A stretch of 64,000 nucleotides of DNA from the NCBI GenBank assembly GCA_014872785.1, contig WKFJ01000042.1:157894-221893 (forward strand), read 5' to 3'. The position numbers and the translations under genes are program-made. This document shows positions 1-8,668 of the stretch, piece by piece. The notes beneath the pieces were generated by a model. That model was not told the origin of the DNA. It was given only the letters and a program-made list of their open reading frames with translations, and did not search any database. This DNA is from Alteromonadaceae bacterium. Lineage in GTDB: Bacteria > Pseudomonadota > Gammaproteobacteria > Enterobacterales > Alteromonadaceae. Position 1 is the first letter of the stretch. Each line of letters starts with the position of its first letter.

Positions 1-743
1 TAGTTATTTCGCTACTCAACAGCTATTCAGGTATTGCCGCAACCGCGGCTGGCATCGCAATTCAAAACAACATCTTGATTGTTGCCGGTTTGTTGGTAGG
101 CGCTAGTGGAATTATCTTGACCCAGATTATGTGTAAAGCCATGAACCGTTCGCTGATGAATATCTTGCTTTCTGGTTTTTCCAAGCCTATTGAACAAGGT
201 GCAAAAATTGAGGGTGAGATCAAAGCACTATCAGCCGAAGACGCATTCTACGTTCTCGAAGCCGCGCAAAGTGTCGTTGTTATCCCAGGATACGGCATGG
301 CCGTTGCCCAAGCGCAACACGCCGTCAAAGAATTGCAAAGCTTACTGGAAGCAAATGGCGCCGAAGTGGCTTACGCGATACATCCTGTCGCCGGAAGAAT
401 GCCTGGTCATATGAATGTGCTTTTGGCAGAAGCTGATGTGCCATACGAACAACTTTACGAGATGGATGCGATAAACCCTCGCATGGATTCGTTTGATGTC
501 GCCATCATCATCGGCGCAAACGATGTAGTAAATCCAGCGGCAAAAGAGATGAAAGGCAGTCCAATCTACGGCATGCCCATTATTGAAGCCCACAGAGCGC
601 GCAATGTATTTGTGTTAAAGCGTTCTGCATCGGCAGGTTTTGCAGGCGTCGATAACCCACTGTTTTTCAAAGATAACACCCGCATGGTCTTTGGCGATGC
701 CAAAGATACATTGAACACCGTTATACGTGAATTCGGTGACTAG
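1..743 (+). CDS. pntB: NAD(P) transhydrogenase beta subunit, C-terminal part (5' truncated by window edge)
   Basis: The frame is open from base 3 and lacks a start codon, so this is the C-terminal half of PntB. The enzyme is an inner-membrane proton-translocating transhydrogenase that moves hydride from NADH to NADP+. The first ~60 residues hold the last membrane helices, including the family's LLNSYSG stretch and the MCKAMNRS motif. They are followed by the cytoplasmic NADP(H)-binding domain III, with VVIPGYGMAVAQAQ, HPVAGRMPGHMNVLLAEA and GANDVVNPAA. The match to E. coli PntB is strong in these motifs. pntA should lie just upstream, outside the window. A long hairpin follows the stop codon. 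Confidence 0.95.
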   Translation, partial: VISLLNSYSGIAATAAGIAIQNNILIVAGLLVGASGIILTQIMCKAMNRSLMNILLSGFSKPIEQGAKIEGEIKALSAEDAFYVLEAAQSVVVIPGYGMAVAQAQHAVKELQSLLEANGAEVAYAIHPVAGRMPGHMNVLLAEADVPYEQLYEMDAINPRMDSFDVAIIIGANDVVNPAAKEMKGSPIYGMPIIEAHRARNVFVLKRSASAGFAGVDNPLFFKDNTRMVFGDAKDTLNTVIREFGD

Positions 744-747
744 CATT

Positions 748-787
748 GATAACGTGCCCTGCAGTATTCACTGCTGGGCGCGTTATC
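748..787 (+). terminator. Long hairpin after pntB
   Basis: An 18-bp stem with one T-T mismatch and one G-T pair: left arm 748-765 begins GATAACGTGCCC, right arm 770-787 ends GGGCGCGTTATC, with a 4-nt loop. It starts five bases after the pntB stop codon. No strong T-run follows, so it may act as a weak terminator or as a 3' stabilising hairpin. Confidence 0.6.
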
Positions 788-886
788 TCATCTTACAAAT
801 TCCTACTTTTTTAAACACACCCATTAATTATTTTAGGCTACACTTGCCACTTTCCATTACCGATAGTGCATATATAAGGAGCAGCA

Positions 887-2344
887 ATGGCTTTAGGCAC
901 TCCACAGAAAGTGATACTAGGGGTGATTTCCGTCCCGGTGATTCTTTTAGTTCTCGTTGTCATATTTTGGGATCCCAACCTCGTTAAAGGCACAGTAGAA
1001 GAGAAAGTCGAAGATGTAAAAGGACACGGTATTACCTTTGGCAATATTGAACATAGCCTGTTGTCTCCTGGCAAAATAGCCATTCACGACGTCAATATTC
1101 AAGGTGAGATTACGAATGCAACAATTGCCAAGGTAATGGTTGATTTAGATGTTTCTCAAGCAATCAACAGACGCATTATTTTAGACAGAATTGAACTGCA
1201 AGATGCGGACTTCAAAATAGACATGAAAAAGTTTAATGCCTTTATTGAAGCTGAAAAAAATGCTGAGCCCGAGGTTGATGTTGAAGCTGATATCGAAGCA
1301 GAAATACCCTTAGAAACCTTGTTGTTGCAGGCTATTCGACTGAAAAATTTCAACTTTGAAGATACCTCCGCACTACAACAATTCGATGTGCAAGGGCTGG
1401 ATATTAGTATTTATGATGTGCTCGTTGTTGATAACTATGAAGTCGTTGCTTTATCAGCAGAAGCGCCAATCTCAGCAAAAATTGCTATTGGTAATATCGA
1501 AGCGATGCAGATGCCGCTAGGACAATTTGCAACTAACCTAGAGATAACGGAGAAAGTAACCGATATCAAATCACTTAAGCTAGATACTGGCAGCAGCCTA
1601 GTACAACTCTCGGGAACACTCGCTAACTTACAAGATATTGCAGATATCCGCATTGATTTAGCGCCAAGTAGGATTGATTTTGAAGAGTTTAAACCGCTAT
1701 TAAACGACCTACCAATTCAGCCATCTGGTGTATTGGAGTTATCAGGTGATTTTCTCACCAGTGGTGACTTGTCAGATCCAGCCAGTTTAACCAAAGCCCT
1801 TACCGGTAGTGTTGAGTTAGGCTTGGAGCAAGGAAAACTGCTTGGTATTGACGTAAACCAAATCGTTACCTCTTTCAAAGACAGTAAAGAAACGAGCCTA
1901 CAAGATGTTGGTGGTTTTTTAATATCCGGACCAATAGGACTGATTGCCTCTAACGTGTTTGATCTAGGCGGCAGTGCTTCAGGGCTTGAAGGTGAAACCT
2001 TAATACCTCAGCTAAAAATTAAAGGAGCAATGGAGCAAGGCAACATCGTTCTTAAAGACACAGCCTTAGCCACTGATAAATATCGACTCGCGTTTGATGG
2101 TGCAATTAATCCAAGCGAAGGTACCTTCAAAGACTTCACCTTCGCGGTTTTGGATAAAGCGGGTTGTGCGGATCTCAAACAAACGCTCAATGGTGAAATG
2201 AGCCAACCCACCAGCGCCATTGCTGAATCACTTTTAGACACCGCAATTAGCCCATTAACAGGGTTAATCAGTTCAGTGAAAAAAACAGTGAGTAAATGTA
2301 AACCCTTCTATCAAGGTGATGTCGCTCATCCGAGTCAAGGCTAA
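887..2344 (+). CDS. AsmA-like inner-membrane-anchored periplasmic protein
   Basis: A 485-residue protein with one N-terminal membrane helix (about residues 8-28, VILGVISVPVILLVLVVIFW) and a long beta-rich periplasmic part. The NLVKGTVEEKV start and the SLLSPGKIAIHDVNI segment resemble the AsmA/chorein-like family, whose large members are linked to outer-membrane lipid homeostasis. The C-terminal ~150 residues (LPIQPSGVLELSGDF, GSVELGLEQGKLLGID) resemble the AsmA C-terminal module. The ATG is preceded by AAGGAGC at a good distance. The gene stands alone, with hairpins on both sides. The substrate cannot be told from sequence. Confidence 0.7.
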   Translation: MALGTPQKVILGVISVPVILLVLVVIFWDPNLVKGTVEEKVEDVKGHGITFGNIEHSLLSPGKIAIHDVNIQGEITNATIAKVMVDLDVSQAINRRIILDRIELQDADFKIDMKKFNAFIEAEKNAEPEVDVEADIEAEIPLETLLLQAIRLKNFNFEDTSALQQFDVQGLDISIYDVLVVDNYEVVALSAEAPISAKIAIGNIEAMQMPLGQFATNLEITEKVTDIKSLKLDTGSSLVQLSGTLANLQDIADIRIDLAPSRIDFEEFKPLLNDLPIQPSGVLELSGDFLTSGDLSDPASLTKALTGSVELGLEQGKLLGIDVNQIVTSFKDSKETSLQDVGGFLISGPIGLIASNVFDLGGSASGLEGETLIPQLKIKGAMEQGNIVLKDTALATDKYRLAFDGAINPSEGTFKDFTFAVLDKAGCADLKQTLNGEMSQPTSAIAESLLDTAISPLTGLISSVKKTVSKCKPFYQGDVAHPSQG

Positions 2345-2373
2345 CAGCCACAACGATGCCAAAACTAATAATT

Positions 2374-2404
2374 AAAGGGTTACACAATGAAGTAACCCTT
2401 TTTA
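2374..2404. terminator. Bidirectional rho-independent terminator
   Basis: Perfect 10-bp stem AAAGGGTTAC (2374-2383) / GTAACCCTTT (2392-2401) with an 8-nt loop. It is followed by T's on the + strand and by an A/T-rich tract on the other side. It lies between the convergent AsmA-like and MAPEG genes. Confidence 0.85.
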
Positions 2405-2422
2405 TTAGCAAGTTGCTCAACT

Positions 2423-2851
2423 TTACGCACTACATACTAACCAGCACGTTCTGAACAAGATAAAGGCCAATACCACCCACGACGTTAGAAATACGTAAAA
2501 GCGCAACATCACAATATCGACCGTTGCTTGTATCATTGAATGTACAATACGCACAGCGACATACAGCCACGCTACTACTACAAATGTAGCGTCTACCAAA
2601 TTCAGAACCGCTATCATTAATGCCAAGATGTAAAACAAAATAGGCTGTTCAAACAAGTGGTTATAATTGTTTGACACCCGATTGACCTTATCAGGTAACA
2701 GATCTCGCAGCTTTGTCGTATCTTGCCCTTTTTGCGGATGAATACGCAAACGCACCATTGCCGAGACCCTCACCACATACATCCAAACAGTCATGATGAA
2801 TGTCAGTATTCCCATGGCCAAAACAGGCTGCAATATATATTTTATCTCCAT
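2423..2851 (-). CDS. MAPEG family membrane protein
   Basis: A 142-residue protein with four predicted membrane helices (about 5-27, 67-87, 88-110 and 116-137). It matches the MAPEG family (membrane-associated proteins in eicosanoid and glutathione metabolism) through NYNHLFEQPILFYILAL in the first loop/second helix and YVAVRIVHSMIQ in the third. Bacterial members have glutathione transferase/peroxidase-like activity or no known role, so the exact function is open. It is transcribed toward the AsmA-like gene and shares its terminator. Confidence 0.8.
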   Translation of the reverse strand: MEIKYILQPVLAMGILTFIMTVWMYVVRVSAMVRLRIHPQKGQDTTKLRDLLPDKVNRVSNNYNHLFEQPILFYILALMIAVLNLVDATFVVVAWLYVAVRIVHSMIQATVDIVMLRFYVFLTSWVVLAFILFRTCWLVCSA

Positions 2852-2953
2852 TTTATCTCCGCACAGTTATTTGAATAGCGCCTAGTGTATAACTTCCCAA
2901 AATGGCACAAATGACATATAACTATGCTTTAACGCCAAATGTAGGTAACCATT

Positions 2954-3934
2954 GTGAAAGTCGCTTTTATTGTTTTCAAAGACGTGATGAGTCTAGATAT
3001 CGCCGGGCCAATGGACATATTAGATACGGTCGCTTACCTTGAACCAGAGAAGGGATATGATTTCCATTACATCAGTGACGGAGAGCGAAAAGTGCAAGCC
3101 AGTGGTGGGCTGACTTTTGAAGCGATACCTTTTGACGAAGTAGACCCTACCCAATTCGATACTGTTATCGTACCCGGTAGCCCAAGAATCAAACCCGTTT
3201 TGCGCAACACGCAATTACTTAATTGGTTAGCAAGTGCCAACCAACACTGTCGAAGAATGTGTTCTGTATGCAGTGGTGCTTTCTTACTTGCACAAGCAGG
3301 CATCCTGGAAGGCAAGAGGGCGGCGACACACTGGCAAGGCGTCGATATTTTGCGCAAATATTATCCCAAAACTGACGTTGACCCAGATTCCATCTATGTG
3401 CGAGATGGCAGCTTATGGACATCAGCGGGCGGCTCCAGTGGAATAGACTTAGCACTAGCGTTAGTTAAACAAGACTTTGGTGAAAAGATGATGCTGCGCA
3501 TTGCTAAACAGCTTGTTGTTTATGCTCACCGCCCCGGAAGTCAGCAACAGTTCAGCACCATGCTCGATTGCCAAATAAGTCTAAGTAGCAGCTTCAACGA
3601 TGTACTGGCTTGGATGCAAAACTCGCTTGCAACAATTACCAACATTGAACAGATAGCCGATTATTGTGGGATGAGTCTGCGTAACTTCCACCGCAAGTTT
3701 GTTACTGAAACAGGGCAAACCCCTGCGAAGTATTTAGAACAACTTAGATTAGAGGCTGCCGCGAACCTCTTGCAGACCAGCAAACAACCACTTAAGTCAA
3801 TTGCAAGTAAAACTGGATTTAGAACTGAGCTTCGACTCATTCAAGCATTTAAGCGTTTTTACCAACTCACGCCCAGTGAGTTTCGTCACCTACACAGTAT
3901 CAAAGCGCCGGATTTGAAGAATTCGTTTGATTAA
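2954..3934 (+). CDS. GlxA-type AraC family transcriptional regulator (DJ-1/PfpI + HTH)
   Basis: 326 residues in two parts. Residues 1-190 form a DJ-1/PfpI class I glutamine-amidotransferase-like domain, with VPGSP and the nucleophile-elbow SVCSGAF (Cys106) plus ATHW (His126). Residues ~215-315 form an AraC-type double helix-turn-helix (MSLRNFHRKFVTETGQTPAKYL, then SKTGF in the second HTH). Such GlxA-like proteins bind a small metabolite in the PfpI fold and activate nearby or distant catabolic genes. Here the 3' end overlaps the convergent antiporter gene by 35 bp. The target is unknown. Confidence 0.85.
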   Translation: MKVAFIVFKDVMSLDIAGPMDILDTVAYLEPEKGYDFHYISDGERKVQASGGLTFEAIPFDEVDPTQFDTVIVPGSPRIKPVLRNTQLLNWLASANQHCRRMCSVCSGAFLLAQAGILEGKRAATHWQGVDILRKYYPKTDVDPDSIYVRDGSLWTSAGGSSGIDLALALVKQDFGEKMMLRIAKQLVVYAHRPGSQQQFSTMLDCQISLSSSFNDVLAWMQNSLATITNIEQIADYCGMSLRNFHRKFVTETGQTPAKYLEQLRLEAAANLLQTSKQPLKSIASKTGFRTELRLIQAFKRFYQLTPSEFRHLHSIKAPDLKNSFD

Positions 3935-5489
3935 TAATACATAAGCTTTCTTCTGCAAAGCCTTGCCCTGCCTCAGTATAAAAGTTAAAAACCTTGTCGA
4001 TACCAAAAGATTCAATTCTTTTCCGATCATCCTCAAATCTGGCAATCGCCGCTATACGACCTTGATATCCAGCAGCCTTAAGCTGCTCGACGATGTTTGA
4101 GACATCCTCAGTAGAGGGTAGCGCGAGCATCACTAGTTGAATTTTATGCAATTCAATACTTTCCCAAAAATCGATATCTTCACCATCGGCACAAATTACC
4201 TGGCGTCCCTTTTTTATGTGGCGATTGGCGCGATCCTGATCGGCATCAATACCCCACACCACAGAGGAATTTAATCGGCATAACGCATCATAGCTCCCAA
4301 CGCCAACGCGCCCCATGCCCACCACGAGAATTTCTGCATTTTCCGGTTGTTGATAAATATCTTCCGGGAGACGAAGGGGCGATTCAATGGCGCAAATCTT
4401 AGATTTATTCTTGCGATACAAGTTGTGTGCAATACGGTAGAGCACACTGGTTATGATGAAAGAAATGGACACTGCAATAGCCAGAATCACCAACCAATCT
4501 TGATGCAACCAGCCATTTGCGACCGACAATGAAACCACGATAAGGCCAAATTCACTGTAATTTGCTAGTGCCAAACTAGACAAAAATGAAGTACGTCCTT
4601 TGAGTTTTAGCTTGTTGAATATCCAGAAACTATAGAGGAACTTAAAGGGCAAGAGCAGGCCTAGGAACAATGCCATCATTAGCATCTCCATGGTTGGTAA
4701 TGCTACAAAACCGATAGACAAAAAGAATCCAATCAAAAACAGGTCTTTAAAGCTCAATAACGACTTTGCTAATTCAGAGGCTTTTGGGTGATTACTAATT
4801 AGTATGCCTATTGCCAACGCCCCTAAATCACCTTTTACCCCGAGCAAATAAAACAACTCATAACCGCCTAGTGCGAGGAAGAACCCGAGTAGCGGCAGCA
4901 ACTCACCGTGACCGGCAGAATTAAGTAATTTGCCCAATAATGGCCTAAGCAGGGGTAACCCAAGCAATGCAATGGCATAAACCGTTGGAATTTTTCCGGT
5001 GGCAAACACCAAAAAGACAACAGCCAAAATATCCTGCATAACCAAGATACCTATTGCTAAATTACCGTGGCGCGTTTTCATTTCTCCGCCATCTTCGAGA
5101 ATTTTAACAATGCAAACAGTGCTGCTAAAGCTCAAGCCAAAACCCAATAATGCCGCCGTTTGCCAGGTTAAATAAGAGAAATAACTCAAACCGAGTGCTA
5201 TATAGGCAACGCTAAATCCGGTGAATATGGCTATCCAAAAGAGCATGGTAGTGCCCGTTCCCGCCCAGACCTCCGTTTTCAATAACTGCTTAATATTGAG
5301 TTTAAGACCAACGGTAAACAGCAATAGCGTAATACCTAAGTCCGCGAGAATTTGCAGACTAGCGTCGGGCTCGAATTCCAATGCATTGAGAAGGAAACCA
5401 GCAGCCAAAAAACCAATTAATGGCGGCAGTGAAATGAGGCGACAAGCGTAACCGCAAGCGAATGCCACTAATATCCAGATAAAGTCCAT
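3900..5489 (-). CDS. Kef-type (CPA2) cation:proton antiporter with RCK/TrkA-N domain
   Basis: A 529-residue inner-membrane protein. Residues 1-360 form 11-13 hydrophobic helices of the Na+/H+ exchanger fold, with FAACGYACR-type N-terminus, FLAAGFLLNA and FGLSFSSTVCIVKIL. From about residue 385 a cytosolic Rossmann (TrkA-N/RCK) domain begins, with the dinucleotide motif GMGRVG at 391-396 and the acidic strand end GIDAD. The family exchanges K+ or Na+ for H+ and is gated by nucleotide or glutathione ligands. The C-terminus is short and lacks a second RCK_C domain, as in YbaL/KefB relatives with reduced tails. The exact ion is not visible. Confidence 0.85.
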   Translation of the reverse strand: MDFIWILVAFACGYACRLISLPPLIGFLAAGFLLNALEFEPDASLQILADLGITLLLFTVGLKLNIKQLLKTEVWAGTGTTMLFWIAIFTGFSVAYIALGLSYFSYLTWQTAALLGFGLSFSSTVCIVKILEDGGEMKTRHGNLAIGILVMQDILAVVFLVFATGKIPTVYAIALLGLPLLRPLLGKLLNSAGHGELLPLLGFFLALGGYELFYLLGVKGDLGALAIGILISNHPKASELAKSLLSFKDLFLIGFFLSIGFVALPTMEMLMMALFLGLLLPFKFLYSFWIFNKLKLKGRTSFLSSLALANYSEFGLIVVSLSVANGWLHQDWLVILAIAVSISFIITSVLYRIAHNLYRKNKSKICAIESPLRLPEDIYQQPENAEILVVGMGRVGVGSYDALCRLNSSVVWGIDADQDRANRHIKKGRQVICADGEDIDFWESIELHKIQLVMLALPSTEDVSNIVEQLKAAGYQGRIAAIARFEDDRKRIESFGIDKVFNFYTEAGQGFAEESLCIINQTNSSNPAL

Positions 5490-5569
5490 ATCAGTTGGGG
5501 TTTAGTGAAAATATGGATTGAGCATACCATGTAGTAATGGCAGACAGTTCAATCTAGATCAAAAAAAGA

Positions 5570-6049
5570 TCAGTTATTGGTCTTAATGTTCTCGTACAGC
5601 ATAGTGCAGGTTTTGTTGAGCGATAAGATGCGATCCGCAAGCCCCTTAATTATTTGATCTTTAATCTTATCCTTCATGCCCAAGGGAAACTTATTCATTT
5701 CTTCCTGAGTAATGCGCATCAAGATAGTATCTTCGTGAACAATAACGGTAGCCGTGCGAGCTTCATGGGTGATAAAGCTTATTTCGCCAAGGAAGGAGCC
5801 ACCTTTGAGCTCGCGAATGAAGTTATTTTTCTTGTCGTAGACATCAAGGGTTCCTGACAAAATCAAATAAAAACTCTTATCATCAGGCTCGCCATAGGTC
5901 ATGATTTTTTCGTGACTAGGTGCAAAGAATAACAGCTGCTCTGACTTGGCAAGACTCGCTAAATCAAACTTCGATATTCCTTCAAAAAAAGACAGTCTCG
6001 AGACGAGCTCGAGCGCTTCAATTTTCGACTGGTGCGCCAGCGGTTTCAT
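5570..6049 (-). CDS. Cyclic-nucleotide-binding domain protein (Crp-like sensor without HTH)
   Basis: About 159 residues from the chosen ATG. The frame continues upstream to a GTG at 6139, but that start has no ribosome site, while GGGAAAAGAG precedes the ATG at 6049. Residues ~15-135 form a cNMP-binding beta-roll (ILSGTLDVYD, then GGSFLGEISFITHEARTATV, the phosphate-binding cassette with GE and an R-T-A run). No DNA-binding domain follows; the C-terminus is a short helix. It lies divergently 253 bp from a class III cyclase, so it may sense that enzyme's product. The output is unknown. Confidence 0.75.
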   Translation of the reverse strand: MKPLAHQSKIEALELVSRLSFFEGISKFDLASLAKSEQLLFFAPSHEKIMTYGEPDDKSFYLILSGTLDVYDKKNNFIRELKGGSFLGEISFITHEARTATVIVHEDTILMRITQEEMNKFPLGMKDKIKDQIIKGLADRILSLNKTCTMLYENIKTNN

Positions 6050-6302
6050 TCTCTTTTCCCATTTATCCTTAAATTGTCTACGCTTTTGTGCCAAGCTGGT
6101 CAAAAGGTAGCGCGTTACTAGATAGTAGTCTAGTAGCACCCAGAAGCCAAAACACTATGTGGGATAAAAATATCACACTAAGAGACACCTATGTCAATCT
6201 CATTGGTTTTAGTGCAACACTCTTAAATAGAGTTAAACCATTGATTTAGAAGAGCTAATATGATTTTTTCAATATACTAGAGCATCAAACGGAACTGTAA
6301 AC

Positions 6303-8492
6303 TTGGTTAAACATATAAGGCATGAATTACCTATTAATCGGCCGGCGCTACTGAGCATCTATGCTCTACTCGTCTTCGCAGTTGGGTTCTGTTTCGATGC
6401 TTTTCTCGAAACCCGTTTTGATCCGTTTTTCCACGATGCGGCGATAGTACAAAAGGAGCGAAAAAGTTGGGAACACGTGGCAATTGTCGCGCTAGACCAA
6501 GGAGTCCCGGGTTCAGTCAGTCGCCGTCAGGCATTGCCGCTTTACGCCTTGGCTGCTAAAAATGCTTTTGAAGCAGGTGCAACAGCCGTTTTCTTAGATG
6601 CTCGATTCTACGAATATGACACCCGCGCCAACTACACTCAATGCGTCGAAAGTTATCAGACTTTTCCAGTTGCAAATACATTTAAATGGCTTCCAGCCAC
6701 CCAAATTACCCCATTTAGTTTGTTGACCCAAGAACAGTTTGAGCGCTTTTTTATTGCTAAACCTGCGTTTCATAATGATGATGCTTTCACAAGCCTCACC
6801 TTGTTGCAAAGTTATTTTGGTGAAACTCTTTTGCCCCTCGATTTTTTCGAAGAGCAGAATAATATAAATGCGCTGCATCGACTAATCGCCGATGCCAGTG
6901 TGCACCGCAGATCTGAAGGCGCATTTAACGCCTCGTTTCGTTGGATGAATATGCAGCCCGAAGCAGTCATCCCCAAATTAACGGCTTTACACAACAGACA
7001 ATTAGGCGTGACGCAAGACTACGAAGCCGCAATAGAGCAATGTGATGGTAAGTCTTGCCAGCGTGTCCGTTTTTCAGCACCGAAAAATCAGTTTTTACCA
7101 GCCCCTTCCTTTCCTATCATCCCTGTCAGCGAACTTGCAGCCTGTGACACACTGCACAACGAAATAGAGTTCGGCCAGATAAAGCACAGCGAATTATTAA
7201 AAGACAAGATCGTTATTTTACAAATGACCGAACCCGCTGAGGCGACAGACATTAAGGTCACTCCAATGATGTCCGCACTTGGGTCGCCCAATCAATTTGT
7301 CTCCGGACCACAGTTTCTTGCCGATTCATTGGAAACTCAACTACAACAAGATGCTCCGGTCAGGCCAAGCTCCCTATGGCGCTGGCTGCTTTTAGGGTGC
7401 ATCGCGGCGATAAGCGTCTTTGGTGCTGCTCAGCTTAGAATTTCACTGATTTACACTATGCCCTTGTTTACCCTCATCTCAGTGTGGGGATTGTGTTTTA
7501 TAAACGATACAGTGCAATTGTGGCCGGTGATGGCGAGTTTGATGACATGTGTATTGGGTAATGCGTTAGTACTAGCTACTCATATCTCAATGGGAACCGC
7601 CAAAAGTAAATTGGTGGCTCAATATATGCCGCAACAAATCCGCAGTTTACTGCTCAAAAGCGGTAGCAGCGGCAACTTTATGCACAGGCGTATAGATGCT
7701 GTCATCTTAATGAGTGACATCGCCAAATATTCAAATGTCACAAGTGAACTTGAAGCCCCCGCCTATGTATTTCAAATGCTGAATCTGTATTTTGAGGACA
7801 CGACGTTAACGACGCAGCAGCAATTTAACGGCTGGCTAGAATCCTATGTTGGCGATCTAGTCTGCTTTTATTGGCCGGTGGTGGGAGAAACTCTACTGAA
7901 AGAGCAACAAAAGTTGGCATTGCAAGCGGCGGTGGATATGAGTCAAAGGCAACAAGATTTTTTTTCTAGCTTAGAAGCTAATCCCGCCCTGGATATCAAT
8001 AAAGCAAGTTTAGAGAAAATATCGTCCATGATAGGAGCCGGTATTGGTTTAACAAGTGGTGAAGTTATGATGGGTAACTTGGGACCTGAAAACGGGATTC
8101 AGAAGTTTGGCTGCTTGGGCGATCCACTCAACCTTGCATCACGTGTAGAAAGCCTTACACGCCACTTTTCTTCCGATATTCTAATTACCGAAGAACTCGT
8201 GGAGCCTGCGTTGGAATTGAATTTAAAACTGCGCAAAGTCGCTCGCGTTGTCGTTAAAGGTCGCCTTGAGCCAGTTACGCTCTATGGATTAGGAATCCAA
8301 TCAGATATGCTATTTGATCAAAGCCTCGTCGCATCTTGGGAAAACTGGTACGCATCAACTGTTGGCAATATCAGCGGTGTCGTTGATTCATGCCCTGAAC
8401 AATTTACTCGCGATCACGATACCATTTTGCAATGGTTGCGCCAGGACTTATACGATCCCCAAATTGATGCCTTTATCCTCAAAGACAAATAG
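6303..8492 (+). CDS. CHASE2-domain class III adenylate/guanylate cyclase
   Basis: 729 residues from a TTG codon. There is one N-terminal helix (~14-34), an extracytoplasmic CHASE2 sensor (~40-350), three more helices (~359-430), then a cytosolic class III cyclase domain (~455-690). Metal-binding Asp residues are visible at D472 (LMSDIAKYS) and D518 (ESYVGDLVCFYWP). GEVMMGNLG and GCLGDPLNLASR complete the domain. The residue before YVGD, usually the purine-selecting Lys (DKYIGD in many homologues), is Ser514 here, so substrate preference is uncertain. It sits 176 bp upstream of the two-partner secretion operon and divergent from a cNMP-binding protein. Confidence 0.85.
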   Translation: MVKHIRHELPINRPALLSIYALLVFAVGFCFDAFLETRFDPFFHDAAIVQKERKSWEHVAIVALDQGVPGSVSRRQALPLYALAAKNAFEAGATAVFLDARFYEYDTRANYTQCVESYQTFPVANTFKWLPATQITPFSLLTQEQFERFFIAKPAFHNDDAFTSLTLLQSYFGETLLPLDFFEEQNNINALHRLIADASVHRRSEGAFNASFRWMNMQPEAVIPKLTALHNRQLGVTQDYEAAIEQCDGKSCQRVRFSAPKNQFLPAPSFPIIPVSELAACDTLHNEIEFGQIKHSELLKDKIVILQMTEPAEATDIKVTPMMSALGSPNQFVSGPQFLADSLETQLQQDAPVRPSSLWRWLLLGCIAAISVFGAAQLRISLIYTMPLFTLISVWGLCFINDTVQLWPVMASLMTCVLGNALVLATHISMGTAKSKLVAQYMPQQIRSLLLKSGSSGNFMHRRIDAVILMSDIAKYSNVTSELEAPAYVFQMLNLYFEDTTLTTQQQFNGWLESYVGDLVCFYWPVVGETLLKEQQKLALQAAVDMSQRQQDFFSSLEANPALDINKASLEKISSMIGAGIGLTSGEVMMGNLGPENGIQKFGCLGDPLNLASRVESLTRHFSSDILITEELVEPALELNLKLRKVARVVVKGRLEPVTLYGLGIQSDMLFDQSLVASWENWYASTVGNISGVVDSCPEQFTRDHDTILQWLRQDLYDPQIDAFILKDK

Positions 8493-8668
8493 TCTGACAC
8501 CGGAAGAGCAGCAATTATGCAAAGCTTTCTACCACAAACCTATTGCGCACACCTTTTTTTATTCTTTTAGCATGAGAAAACATGCGTTTTGCTTGTTCAA
8601 AAGGTTTCTCCACATATACTTTAGTATTAGTAATTTATTAACTTGGCGACCCTGTTGAAGCGCTAAAA

